Origin: Litoditis marina
Lineage: Eukaryota > Nematoda > Chromadorea > Rhabditida > Rhabditidae
Length of the DNA stretch: 64,000 bases
Assembly: GCA_964036275.1 (NCBI GenBank)
Contig: CAXIWQ010000010.1
Coordinates: forward strand, 1-64,000
Reading direction: 5' to 3'
Notes under the pieces: model-generated
Database searches by the model: none
Told to the model about the DNA's origin: nothing
Seen by the model: only the letters and a program-made list of their open reading frames with translations
Shown here: piece by piece, positions 1 through 9,556 of the stretch
How the letters are laid out: each line of letters starts with the position of its first letter
How positions within the stretch are numbered: the first letter of the stretch is position 1
Translations under genes and position numbers: made by a program

Positions 1-448
1 GAACAAAATCGGTTTCCTCGTAGGATACGGAACGTTGTTCTCTCCAAACCATTTTGCTGCCCTACTAGGGCAGAATAGTTGGTTCTGCTCAGATCAGCTA
101 ACTGTTTTTCCAGAACAGGAAAGTATCATCGACATCCGATCCACACTCGAGCAAAACCACTTTTCTGTCCTACTAGGCCAGAATGAGTGAACAAAATTTG
201 TTTCCTCGTAGGATACGGAACGTTGTTCTCTCCTAACCATTTTGCTGCCCTACTAGGGCAGAATCGTTTGTTCTGCTCAGATCAGCTAACTGTTTTTCCA
301 GAACAGGAAAGTCTCATTGACATCCGATCCACACTCGAGCAAAACCACTTTTCTGCCCTACTAGGGCAGAATGAGTGAACAAAATCTGTTTCCTCGTAGG
401 ATACGGAACGTTGTTCTCTCCGGACCATTTTGCTGCCCTACTAGGGCA

Positions 449-541
449 GAATAGTTTGCTTACTGTTTTTCCAGAACAGGAAAGTCTCATCGACATCCGA
501 TCCACACTCGAGCAAAACCACTTTTCTGCCCTACTAGGGCA
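449..541 (+). repeat. Short B module, 93 bp (15-bp deletion)
   Basis: B lacking TTCTGCTCAGATCAG after GAATAGTTTG, so the text reads GTTTGCTTACTG or GTTTGCTAACTG. Either it is followed by a B-prime (unit of 281 bp, here 369-649) or A follows at once (unit of 173 bp, as at 1965-2137). The CTTA and CTAA versions are separate alleles that track different HOR positions. In the right arm further alleles read GTAAGCACAC and GTTAACAAACTAG on the + strand. Confidence 0.93.
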
Positions 542-649
542 GAATAGTTTGTTCTGCTCAGATCAGCTAACTGTTTTTCCAGAACAGGAAAGTATCATCG
601 ACATCCGATCCACACTCGAGCAAAACCATTTCTCTGTCCTACTAGGCCA
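542..649 (+). repeat. B-prime module with variant palindrome
   Basis: A B subtype with AGTATCATCGAC and, usually, CCATTTTTCTG before the boundary. It closes in CTGTCCTACTAGGCCAG. Both members of one palindrome base pair differ from the common form (C4 to T and G14 to C), leaving a mismatch instead of restoring pairing. It is followed by an A module, often the CGG subtype. The linkage of these marks is kept across the window and in both orientations. Confidence 0.92.
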
Positions 650-837
650 GAATGAGTGAACAAAATCGGTTTCCTCGTAGGATACGGAACGTTGTTCTCT
701 CCAAACCTTTTTGCTGCCCTACAAGGGCAGAATAGTTTGTTCTGCTCAGATCAGCTAAGTGTTTTTCCAGAACAGGAAAGTCTAATCGACATCCGATCCA
801 CACTCGAGCAAAACCACTTTTCTGCCCTACTGGGCCA

Positions 838-917
838 GAATGAGTGAACAAAATCTTTGTTTTCATAGGAAACGGAACGAGGTTCTGTTCACACCACTTT
901 TCTGCCCTACTAGGGCA
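838..917 (+). repeat. Module C, 80 bp, left-arm type
   Basis: It begins like A (GAATGAGTGAACAAAATCT), continues TTGTTTTCATAGGAAACGG and GAGGTTCTGTTCAC, and ends ACCACTTTTCTGCC as B does. It looks like an A-like start joined to a B-like end. In the left arm it is followed directly by an A module, not a B, giving a C+A+B unit. The preceding boundary palindrome is the variant CTGCCCTACTGGGCCAG. Further left-arm copies start at 2983, 4218, 6364, 8510, 9745, 13045, 15660, 18086 and 19307. Inverted copies lie at 26857-26936, 31002-31081 and 32224-32303. Confidence 0.93.
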
Positions 918-1293
918 GAATGAGTAAACAAAATCTGTTTTCTCGTAGGATACGGAACGTTGTTCTCTTCGAACCATTTTGCTGCCCTACCAGGGCAGAA
1001 TCGTTTGTTCTGCTCAGATCAGCTAACTGTTTTTCCAGAACAGGAAAGTCTCATTGACATCCGATCCACACTTGAGCAAAACCACTTTTCTGCCCTACTA
1101 GGGCAGAATGAGTGAACAAAATTTGTTTCCTCGTAGGATACGGAACGTTGTTCTCTTCGAACCATTTTGCTGCCCTACTAGGGCAGAATCGTTTGTTCTG
1201 CTCAGATCAGCTAACTGTTTTTCCAGAACAGGAAAGTCTCATTGACATCCGATCCACACTTGAGCAAAACCACTTTTCTGCCCTACTAGGGCA

Positions 1294-1373
1294 GAATGAG
1301 TGAACAAAATTTGTTTCCTCGTAGGATACGGAACGTTGTTCTCTTCGAACCATTTTGCTGCCCTACTAGGGCA
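1294..1373 (+). repeat. Module A, 80 bp
   Basis: It starts GAATGAGTGAACAAAAT and contains CTCGTAGGATACGGAACG, GTTGTTCTC and then CCATTTTG before the closing palindrome. Positions 47-60 of the module vary and mark subtypes: TCTTCGAACC, TCTCCGAACC, TCTCCAAACC, TCTCCGGACC and TCTTCGTACC. Base 19-20 (TTTG, CTG, CGG, ATG) is another subtype mark. Only the last ~29 bp resemble module B; the rest is a different sequence. Confidence 0.95.
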
Positions 1374-1374
1374 G
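1358..1374. repeat. 17-bp boundary palindrome at A/B junction
   Basis: CTGCCCTACTAGGGCAG: two perfect 8-bp arms around one central C. This motif, or a variant, closes every A, B and C module in the window, so it recurs about every 80-108 bp on average. The right end overlaps the first base of the next module. Its conservation between modules that otherwise differ makes it the defining landmark of the satellite. A dimeric protein site or a recombination site are possible roles; neither is shown by the sequence. Confidence 0.95.
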
Positions 1375-1481
1375 AATCGTTTGTTCTGCTCAGATCAGCT
1401 AACTGTTTTTCCAGAACAGGAAAGTCTCATTGACATCCGATCCACACTCGAGCAAAACCACTTTTCTGCCCTACTAGGGCA
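1374..1481 (+). repeat. Module B, 108 bp
   Basis: It starts GAATCGTTTGTTCTGCTC or GAATAGTTTGTTCTGCTC and contains CAGATCAGCTAACTG, a T-run, TTCCAGAACAGGAAAGT, GACATCCGATCC, an XhoI-like CTCGAG and CAAAACCACTTTT before the palindrome. Its length is divisible by three, so open frames pass through tandem B copies. Subtypes differ at AGTCTCATTGAC / AGTCTAATTGAC / AGTATCATCGAC and at CTCGAG / CTTGAG / CTTAAG. B can occur once, twice or three times after one A. Confidence 0.95.
1409..1416 (+). other. TTCCAGAA dyad in module B (heat-shock-element-like)
   Basis: An inverted TTC-NN-GAA pair is present in almost every B module and also forms the left side of a TTTCC-6-GGAAA hairpin. Heat shock factor sites are built from alternating GAA/TTC blocks, usually three or more; here only two are in register. 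The match is to a short motif, so binding is only a possibility. Confidence 0.3.
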
Positions 1482-1484
1482 GAA
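1464..1484. repeat. Boundary palindrome at B/A junction, 10-bp arms
   Basis: At the end of B the flanking bases extend the 17-bp palindrome by two pairs (TT on the left, AA on the right), giving 10-bp arms around the central C. At the end of A the left flank reads TTG, so the arms there stay at 8 bp. The B-ended copy is therefore the longer dyad. Confidence 0.93.
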
Positions 1485-4029
1485 TGAGTGAACAAAATCT
1501 GTTTCCTCGTAGGATACGGAACGTTGTTCTCTCCAAACCATTTTGCTGCCCTACTAGGGCAGAATAGTTTGTTCTGCTCAGATCAGCTAACTGTTTTTCC
1601 AGAACAAGAAAGTCTAATTGACATCCAATCCACACTTAAGCAAAACCACTTTTCTGCCTACTAGGGCAGAATCGTTTGTTCTGCTCAGATCAGCTAACTG
1701 TTTTTCCAGAACAGGAAAGTCTCATTGACATCCGATCCACACTTGAGCAAAACCACTTTTCTGCCCTACTAGGGCAGAATGAGTGAACAAAATCTGTTTC
1801 CTCGTAGGATACGGAACGTTGTTCTCTCCGAACCATTTTGCTGCCCTACTAGGGCAGAATCGTTTGTTCTGCTCAGATCAGCTAACTGTTTTTCCAGAAC
1901 AGGAAAGTCTCATTGACATCCGATCCACACTCGAGCAAAACCACTTTTCTGCCCTACTAGGGCAGAATGAGTGAACAAAATCTGTTTCCTCGTAGGATAC
2001 GGAACGTTGTTCTCTCCGAACCATTTTGCTGCCCTACTAGGGCAGAATAGTTTGCTAACTGTTTTTCCAGAACAGGAAAGTCTCATCGACATCCGATCCA
2101 CACTCGAGCAAAACCACTTTTCTGCCCTACTAGGGCAGAATGAGTGAACAAAATCTGTTTCCTCGTAGGATACGGAACGTTGTTCTCTTCGAACCATTTT
2201 GCTGCCCTACTAGGGCAGAATCGTTTGTTCTGCTCAGATCAGCTAACTGTTTTTCCAGAACAGGAAAGTCTCATTGACATCCGATCCACACTTGAGCAAA
2301 ACCACTTTTCTGCCCTACTAGGGCAGAATGAGTGAACAAAATTTGTTTCCTCGTAGGATACGGAACGTTGTCCTCTTCGAACCATTTTGCTGCCCTACTA
2401 GGGCAGAATCGTTTGTTCTGCTCAGATCAGCTAACTGTTTTTCCAGAACAGGAAAGTCTCATTGACATCCGATCCACACTCGAGCAAAACCACTTTTCTG
2501 CCCTACTAGGGCAGAATGAGTGAACAAAATCTGTTTCCTCGTAGGATACGGAACGTTGTTCTCTCCGGACCATTTTGCTGCCCTACTAGGGCAGAATAGT
2601 TTGCTTACTGTTTTTCCAGAACAGGAAAGTCTCATCGACATCCGATCCACACTCGAGCAAAACCACTTTTCTGCCCTACTAGGGCAGAATAGTTTGTTCT
2701 GCTCAGATCAGCTAACTGTTTTTCCAGAACAGGAAAGTATCATCGACATCCGATCCACACTCGAGCAAAACCATTTTTCTGTCCTACTAGGCCAGAATGA
2801 GTGAACAAAATCGGTTTCCTCGTAGGATACGGAACGTTGTTCTCTCCAAACCTTTTTGCTGCCCTACTAGGGCAGAATAGTTTGTTCTGCTCAGATCAGC
2901 TAAGTGTTTTTCCAGAACAGGAAAGTCTAATCGACATCCGATCCACACTCGAGCAAAACCACTTTTCTGCCCTACTGGGCCAGAATGAGTGAACAAAATC
3001 TTTGTTTTCATAGGAAACGGAACGAGGTTCTGTTCACACCACTTTTCTGCCCTACTAGGGCAGAATGAGTAAACAAAATCTGTTTTCTCGTAGGATACGG
3101 AACGTTGTTCTCTTCGAACCATGTTGCTGCCCTACCAGGGCAGAATCGTTTGTTCTGCTCAGATCAGCTAACTGTTTTTCCAGAACAGGAAAGTCTCATT
3201 GACATCCGATCCACACTCGAGCAAAACCACTTTTCTGCCCTACTAGGGCAGAATGAGTGAACAAAATCTGTTTCCTCGTAGAATACGGAACGTTGTTCTC
3301 TCCAAACCATTTTGCTGCCCTACTAGGGCAGAATAGTTTGTTCTGCTCAGATCAGCTAACTGTTTTTCCAGAACAAGAAAGTCTAATTGACATCCAATCC
3401 ACACTTAAGCAAAACCACTTTTCTGCCCTACTAGGGCAGAATCGTTTGTTCTGCTCAGATCAGCAACTGTTTTTCCAGAACAGGAAAGTCTCATTGACAT
3501 CCGATCCACACTTGAGCAAAACCACTTTTCTGCCCTACTAGGGCAGAATGAGTGAACAAAATCTGTTTCCTCGTAGGATACGGAACGTTGTTCTCTCCGA
3601 ACCATTTTGCTGCCCTACTAGGGCAGAATCGTTTGTTCTGCTCAGATCAGCTAACTGTTTTTCCAGAACAGGAAAGTCTCATTGACATCCGATCCACACT
3701 CGAGCAAAACCACTTTTCTGCCCTACTAGGGCAGAATGAGTGAACAACATTTGTTTCCTCGTAGGATACGGAACGTTGTTCTCTTCGAACCATTTTGCTG
3801 CCCTACTAGGGCAAAATCGTTTGTTCTGCTCAGATCTGCTAACTGTTTTTCCAGAACAGGAAAGTCTCATCGACATCCGATCCACACTCGAGCAAAACCA
3901 CTTTTCTGCCCTACTAGGGCAGAATAGTTTGTTCTGCTCAGATCAGCTAACTGTTTTTCCAGAACAGGAAAGTATCATCGACATCCGATCCACACTCGAG
4001 CAAAACCATTTTTCTGTCCTACTAGGCCA

Positions 4030-5894
4030 GAATGAGTGAACAAAATCGGTTTCCTCGTAGGATACGGAACGTTGTTCTCTCCAAACCTTTTTGCTGCCCT
4101 ACTAGGGCAGAATAGTTTGTTCTGCTCAGATCAGCTAACTGTTTTTCCAGAACAGGAAAGTCTCATTGACATCCGATCCACACTTGAGCAAAACCACTTT
4201 TCTGCCCTACTGGGCCAGAATGAGTGAACAAAATCTTTGTTTTCATAGGAAACGGAACGAGGTTCTGTTCACACCACTTTTCTGCCCTACTAGGGCAGAA
4301 TGAGTAAACAAAATCTGTTTTCTCGTAGGATACGGAACGTTGTTCTCTTCGAACCATTTTGCTGCCCTACCAGGGCAGAATCGTTTGTTCTGCTCAGATC
4401 AGCTAACTGTTTTTCCAGAACAGGAAAGTCTCATTGACATCCGATCCACACTTGAGCAAAACCACTTTTCTGCCCTACTAGGGCAGAATGAGTGAACAAA
4501 ATTTGTTTCCTCGTAGGATACGGAACGTTGTTCTCTTCGAACCATTTTGCTGCCCTACTAGGGCAGAATCGTTTGTTCTGCTCAGATCAGCTAACTGTTT
4601 TTCCAGAACAGGAAAGTCTCATTGACATCCGATCCGCACTTGAGCAAAACCACTTTTCTGCCCTACTAGGGCAGAATGAGTGAACAAAATTTGTTTCCTC
4701 GTAGGATACGGAACGTTGTTCTCTTCGAACCATTTTGCTGCCCTACTAGGGCAGAATCGTTTGTTCTGCTCAGATCAGCTAACTGTTTTTCCAGAACAGG
4801 AAAGTCTCATTGACATCCGATCCACACTCGAGCAAAACCACTTTTCTGCCCTACTAGGGCAGAATGAGTGAACAAAATCTGTTTCCTCGTAGGATACGGA
4901 ACGTTGTTCTCTCCAAACCATTTTGCTGCCCTACTAGGGCAGAATAGTTTGTTCTGCTCAGATCAGCTAACTGTTTTTCCAGAACAAGAAAGTCTAATTG
5001 ACATCCAATCCACACTTAAGCAAAACCACTTTTCTGCCCTACTAGGGCAGAATCGTTTGTTCTGCTCAGATCAGCTAACTGTTTTTCCAGAACAGGAAAG
5101 TCTCATTGACATCCGATCCACACTTGAGCAAAACCACTTTTCTGCCCTACTAGGGCAGAATGAGTGAACAAAATCTGTTTCCTCGTAGGATACGGAACGT
5201 TGTTCTCTCCGAACCATTTTGCTGCCCTACTAGGGCAGAATCGTTTGTTCTGCTCAGATCAGCTAACTGTTTTTCCAGAACAGGAAAGTCTCATTGACAT
5301 CCGATCCACACTCGAGCAAAACCACTTTTCTGCCCTACTAGGGCAGAATGAGTGAACAAAATCTGTTTCCTCGTAGGATACGGAACGTTGTTCTCTCCGA
5401 ACCATTTTGCTGCCCTACTAGGGCAGAATAGTTTGCTAACTGTTTTTCCAGAACAGGAAAGTCTCATCGACATCCGATCCACACTCGAGCAAAACCACTT
5501 TTCTGCCCTACTAGGGCAGAATGAGTGAACAAAATCTGTTTCCTCGTAGGATACGGAACGTTGTTCTCTTCGAACCATTTTGCTGCCCTACTAGGGCAGA
5601 ATCGTTTGTTCTGCTCAGATCAGCTAACTGTTTTTCCAGAACAGGAAAGTCTCATTGACATCCGATCCACACTTGAGCAAAACCACTTTTCTGCCCTACT
5701 AGGGCAGAATGAGTGAACAAAATTTGTTTCCTCGTAGGATACGGAACGTTGTCCTCTTCGAACCATTTTGCTGCCCTACTAGGGCAGAATCGTTTGTTCT
5801 GCTCAGATCAGCTAACTGTTTTTCCAGAACAGGAAAGTCTCATTGACATCCGATCCACACTCGAGCAAAACCACTTTTCTGCCCTACTAGGGCA
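4030..5894 (+). repeat. Third copy of the 650-2513 block
   Basis: Unit order follows 650-2513 at an offset of 3,380-3,381 bp, and 6176-8040 at 2,146 bp. It includes C at 4218, the CCTACCAGGG boundary, the 296-bp unit at 4862 and the 173-bp unit. It differs at single sites, for example CCGCACTTGAG near 4635 and AACTG instead of AAGTG near 4137. Confidence 0.87.
4862..5157 (+). repeat. 296-bp unit A+B+B with CTTAAG-type B
   Basis: A at 4862-4941, then a B at 4942-5049 marked by GAACAAGAAAG, CATCCAATCC and CTTAAG, then a normal B at 5050-5157. The marked B always sits first of the two. Equivalent units are at 7008-7303, 11890-12185, 15928-16223, 18354-18649 and 19575-19870, and in inverted form at 25340-25635 and 26373-26668. 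At 1482-1776 the same unit is one base short in the palindrome (near 1658). Confidence 0.93.
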
Positions 5895-8800
5895 GAATGA
5901 GTGAACAAAATCTGTTTCCTCGTAGGATACGGAACGTTGTTCTCTCCGGACCATTTTGCTGCCCTACTAGGGCAGAATAGTTTGCTTACTGTTTTTCCAG
6001 AACAGGAAAGTCTCATCGACATCCGATCCACACTCGAGCAAAACCACTTTTCTGCCCTACTAGGGCAGAATAGTTTGTTCTGCTCAGATCAGCTAACTGT
6101 TTTTCCAGAACAGGAAAGTATCATCGACATCCGATCCACACTCGAGCAAAACCATTTCTCTGTCCTACTAGGCCAGAATGAGTGAACAAAATCGGTTTCC
6201 TCGTAGGATACGGAACGTTGTTCTCTCCAAACCTTTTTGCTGCCCTACAAGGGCAGAATAGTTTGTTCTGCTCAGATCAGCTAAGTGTTTTTCCAGAACA
6301 GGAAAGTCTAATCGACATCCGATCCACACTCGAGCAAAACCACTTTTCTGCCCTACTGGGCCAGAATGAGTGAACAAAATCTTTGTTTTCATAGGAAACG
6401 GAACGAGGTTCTGTTCACACCACTTTTCTGCCCTACTAGGGCAGAATGAGTAAACAAAATCTGTTTTCTCGTAGGATACGGAACGTTGTTCTCTTCGAAC
6501 CATTTTGCTGCCCTACCAGGGCAGAATCGTTTGTTCTGCTCAGATCAGCTAACTGTTTTTCCAGAACAGGAAAGTCTCATTGACATCCGATCCACACTTG
6601 AGCAAAACCACTTTTCTGCCCTACTAGGGCAGAATGAGTGAACAAAATTTGTTTCCTCGTAGGATACGGAACGTTGTTCTCTTCGAACCATTTTGCTGCC
6701 CTACTAGGGCAGAATCGTTTGTTCTGCTCAGATCAGCTAACTGTTTTTCCAGAACAGGAAAGTCTCATTGACATCCGATCCACACTTGAGCAAAACCACT
6801 TTTCTGCCCTACTAGGGCAGAATGAGTGAACAAAATTTGTTTCCTCGTAGGATACGGAACGTTGTTCTCTTCGAACCATTTTGCTGCCCTACTAGGGCAG
6901 AATCGTTTGTTCTGCTCAGATCAGCTAACTGTTTTTCCAGAACAGGAAAGTCTCATTGACATCCGATCCACACTCGAGCAAAACCACTTTTCTGCCCTAC
7001 TAGGGCAGAATGAGTGAACAAAATCTGTTTCCTCGTAGGATACGGAACGTTGTTCTCTCCAAACCATTTTGCTGCCCTACTAGGGCAGAATAGTTTGTTC
7101 TGCTCAGATCAGCTAACTGTTTTTCCAGAACAAGAAAGTCTAATTGACATCCAATCCACACTTAAGCAAAACCACTTTTCTGCCCTACTAGGGCAGAATC
7201 GTTTGTTCTGCTCAGATCAGCTAACTGTTTTTCCAGAACAGGAAAGTCTCATTGACATCCGATCCACACTTGAGCAAAACCACTTTTCTGCCCTACTAGG
7301 GCAGAATGAGTGAACAAAATCTGTTTCCTCGTAGGATACGGAACGTTGTTCTCTCCGAACCATTTTGCTGCCCTACTAGGGCAGAATCGTTTGTTCTGCT
7401 CAGATCAGCTAACTGTTTTTCCAGAACAGGAAAGTCTCATTGACATCCGATCCACACTCGAGCAAAACCACTTTTCTGCCCTACTAGGGCAGAATGAGTG
7501 AACAAAATCTGTTTCCTCGTAGGATACGGAACGTTGTTCTCTCCGAACCATTTTGCTGCCCTACTAGGGCAGAATAGTTTGCTAACTGTTTTTCCAGAAC
7601 AGGAAAGTCTCATCGACATCCGATCCACACTCGAGCAAAACCACTTTTCTGCCCTACTAGGGCAGAATGAGTGAACAAAATCTGTTTCCTCGTAGGATAC
7701 GGAACGTTGTTCTCTTCGAACCATTTTGCTGCCCTACTAGGGCAGAATCGTTTGTTCTGCTCAGATCAGCTAACTGTTTTTCCAGAACAGGAAAGTCTCA
7801 TTGACATCCGATCCACACTTGAGCAAAACCACTTTTCTGCCCTACTAGGGCAGAATGAGTGAACAAAATGTGTTTCCTCGTAGGATACGGAACGTTGTCC
7901 TCTTCGAACCATTTTGCTGCCCTACTAGGGCAGAATCGTTTGTTCTGCTCAGATCAGCTAACTGTTTTTCCAGAACAGGAAAGTCTCATTGACATCCGAT
8001 CCACACTCGAGCAAAACCACTTTTCTGCCCTACTAGGGCAGAATGAGTGAACAAAATCTGTTTCCTCGTAGGATACGGAACGTTGTTCTCTCCGGACCAT
8101 TTTGCTGCCCTACTAGGGCAGAATAGTTTGCTTACTGTTTTTCCAGAACAGGAAAGTCTCATCGACATCCGATCCACACTCGAGCAAAACCACTTTTCTG
8201 CCCTACTAGGGCAGAATAGTTTGTTCTGCTCAGATCAGCTAACTGTTTTTCCAGAACAGGAAAGTATCATCGACATCCGATCCACACTCGAGCAAAACCA
8301 TTTTTCTGTCCTACTAGGCCAGAATGAGTGAACAAAATCGGTTTCCTCGTAGGATACGGAACGTTGTTCTCTCCAAACCTTTTTGCTGCCCTACTAGGGC
8401 AGAATAGTTTGTTCTGCTCAGATCAGCTAAGTGTTTTTCCAGAACAGGAAAGTCTAATCGGCATCCGATCCACACTCGAGCAAAACCACTTTTCTGCCCT
8501 ACTGGGCCAGAATGAGTGAACAAAATCTTTGTTTTCATAGGAAACGGAACGAGGTTCTGTTCACACCACTTTTCTGCCCTACTAGGGCAGAATGAGTAAA
8601 CAAAATCTGTTTTCTCGTAGGATACGGAACGTTGTTCTCTTCGAACCATGTTGCTGCCCTACCAGGGCAGAATCGTTTGTTCTGCTCAGATCAGCTAACT
8701 GTTTTTCCAGAACAGGAAAGTCTCATTGACATCCGATCCACACTCGAGCAAAACCACTTTTCTGCCCTACTAGGGCAGAATGAGTGAACAAAATCTGTTT

Positions 8801-9556
8801 CCTCGTAGAATACGGAACGTTGTTCTCTCCAAACCATTTTGCTGCCCTACTAGGGCAGAATAGTTTGTTCTGCTCAGATCAGCTAACTGTTTTTCCAGAA
8901 CAAGAAAGTCTAATTGACATCCAATCCACACTTAAGCAAAACCACTTTTCTGCCCTACTAGGGCAGAATCGTTTGTTCTGCTCAGATCAGCAACTGTTTT
9001 TCCAGAACAGGAAAGTCTCATTGACATCCGATCCACACTTGAGCAAAACCACTTTTCTGCCCTACTAGGGCAGAATGAGTGAACAAAATCTGTTTCCTCG
9101 TAGGATACGGAACGTTGTTCTCTCCGAACCATTTTGCTGCCCTACTAGGGCAGAATCGTTTGTTCTGCTCAGATCAGCTAACTGTTTTTCCAGAACAGGA
9201 AAGTCTCATTGACATCCGATCCACACTCGAGCAAAACCACTTTTCTGCCCTACTAGGGCAGAATGAGTGAACAACATTTGTTTCCTCGTAGGATACGGAA
9301 CGTTGTTCTCTTCGAACCATTTTGCTGCCCTACTAGGGCAGAATCGTTTGTTCTGCTCAGATCAGCTAACTGTTTTTCCAGAACAGGAAAGTCTCATCGA
9401 CATCCGATCCACACTCGAGCAAAACCACTTTTCTGCCCTACTAGGGCAGAATAGTTTGTTCTGCTCAGATCAGCTAACTGTTTTTCCAGAACAGGAAAGT
9501 ATCATCGACATCCGATCCACACTCGAGCAAAACCATTTTTCTGTCCTACTAGGCCA
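5895..9556 (+). repeat. Higher-order repeat, ~5.53-kb period, copy 2
   Basis: Matches 369-4029 unit for unit. It shares CTACAAGGGCAG near 6246 and CCATTTCTCTG near 6154. It also shares the GTAGAATACGG and CAGATCAGCAACTG (one base short) marks of the 3.25-3.5 kb segment, here at 8.8-9.0 kb. Private changes include AAAATGTGTTTCC near 7867 and ATCGGCATCC near 8458. Confidence 0.9.

Larger units (their letters stand above)
1294..1481 (+). repeat. Reference 188-bp monomer (A+B)
   Basis: A typical basic unit, starting at GAATGAGTGAAC and ending just before the next copy of that start. It holds module A (80 bp) and module B (108 bp), each closed by the palindrome. GC is 86 of 188 bases (about 46%). 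The length is close to a typical nucleosome repeat length, which is common for centromeric satellites, but that alone proves nothing. Because 188 leaves remainder 2 on division by 3, any reading frame shifts at each unit. Confidence 0.97.
369..4029 (+). repeat. Higher-order repeat, ~5.53-kb period, copy 1
   Basis: Module order and rare variants recur 5,526 bp to the right until the one-base deletion near 1658, and 5,527 bp after it. Shared private marks include CTACAAGGGCAG near 720 and CCATTTCTCTG near 627, which the intermediate copies lack. Within it, 369-2513 is a 2,145-bp sub-period whose start recurs at 2514. Confidence 0.9.

Noticed and set aside
187..378. Open frame of 63 codons repeated in nearly every A+B unit, and 64-135 codon relatives
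   Set aside because: It starts at GTG, ends at the TGA at the next A start, and recurs because the DNA recurs. Unit length 188 is not a multiple of three, copies carry frame-breaking single-base indels, and the other strand is equally open. I recognise no protein family.
838..917. Terminal inverted repeats or Helitron ends bounding the modules
   Set aside because: No transposase, Rep/helicase or target-site duplication is visible, and the CTAG lies in the centre of the dyad and not at an element end.
642..977. Opposite-strand open frame of 95-111 codons seen in many units
   Set aside because: It crosses the A, B and C module boundaries and its length follows the unit type. It is a shadow of the satellite, with no ribosome-binding or promoter context.
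1358..1374. Telomere-like CCCTA/TAGGG in the palindrome
   Set aside because: Each site holds one copy per arm, never a tandem run of a telomeric hexamer.
1358..1374. Rho-independent terminators at each palindrome
   Set aside because: The 8-10 bp arms have a one-base centre and are not followed by a T-run. The satellite context gives no genes to terminate.
1294..1481. Phased A-tracts causing DNA curvature
   Set aside because: The A/T runs in one unit lie roughly 8 to 50 bp apart with no 10-11 bp phasing, so I see no curvature signal.
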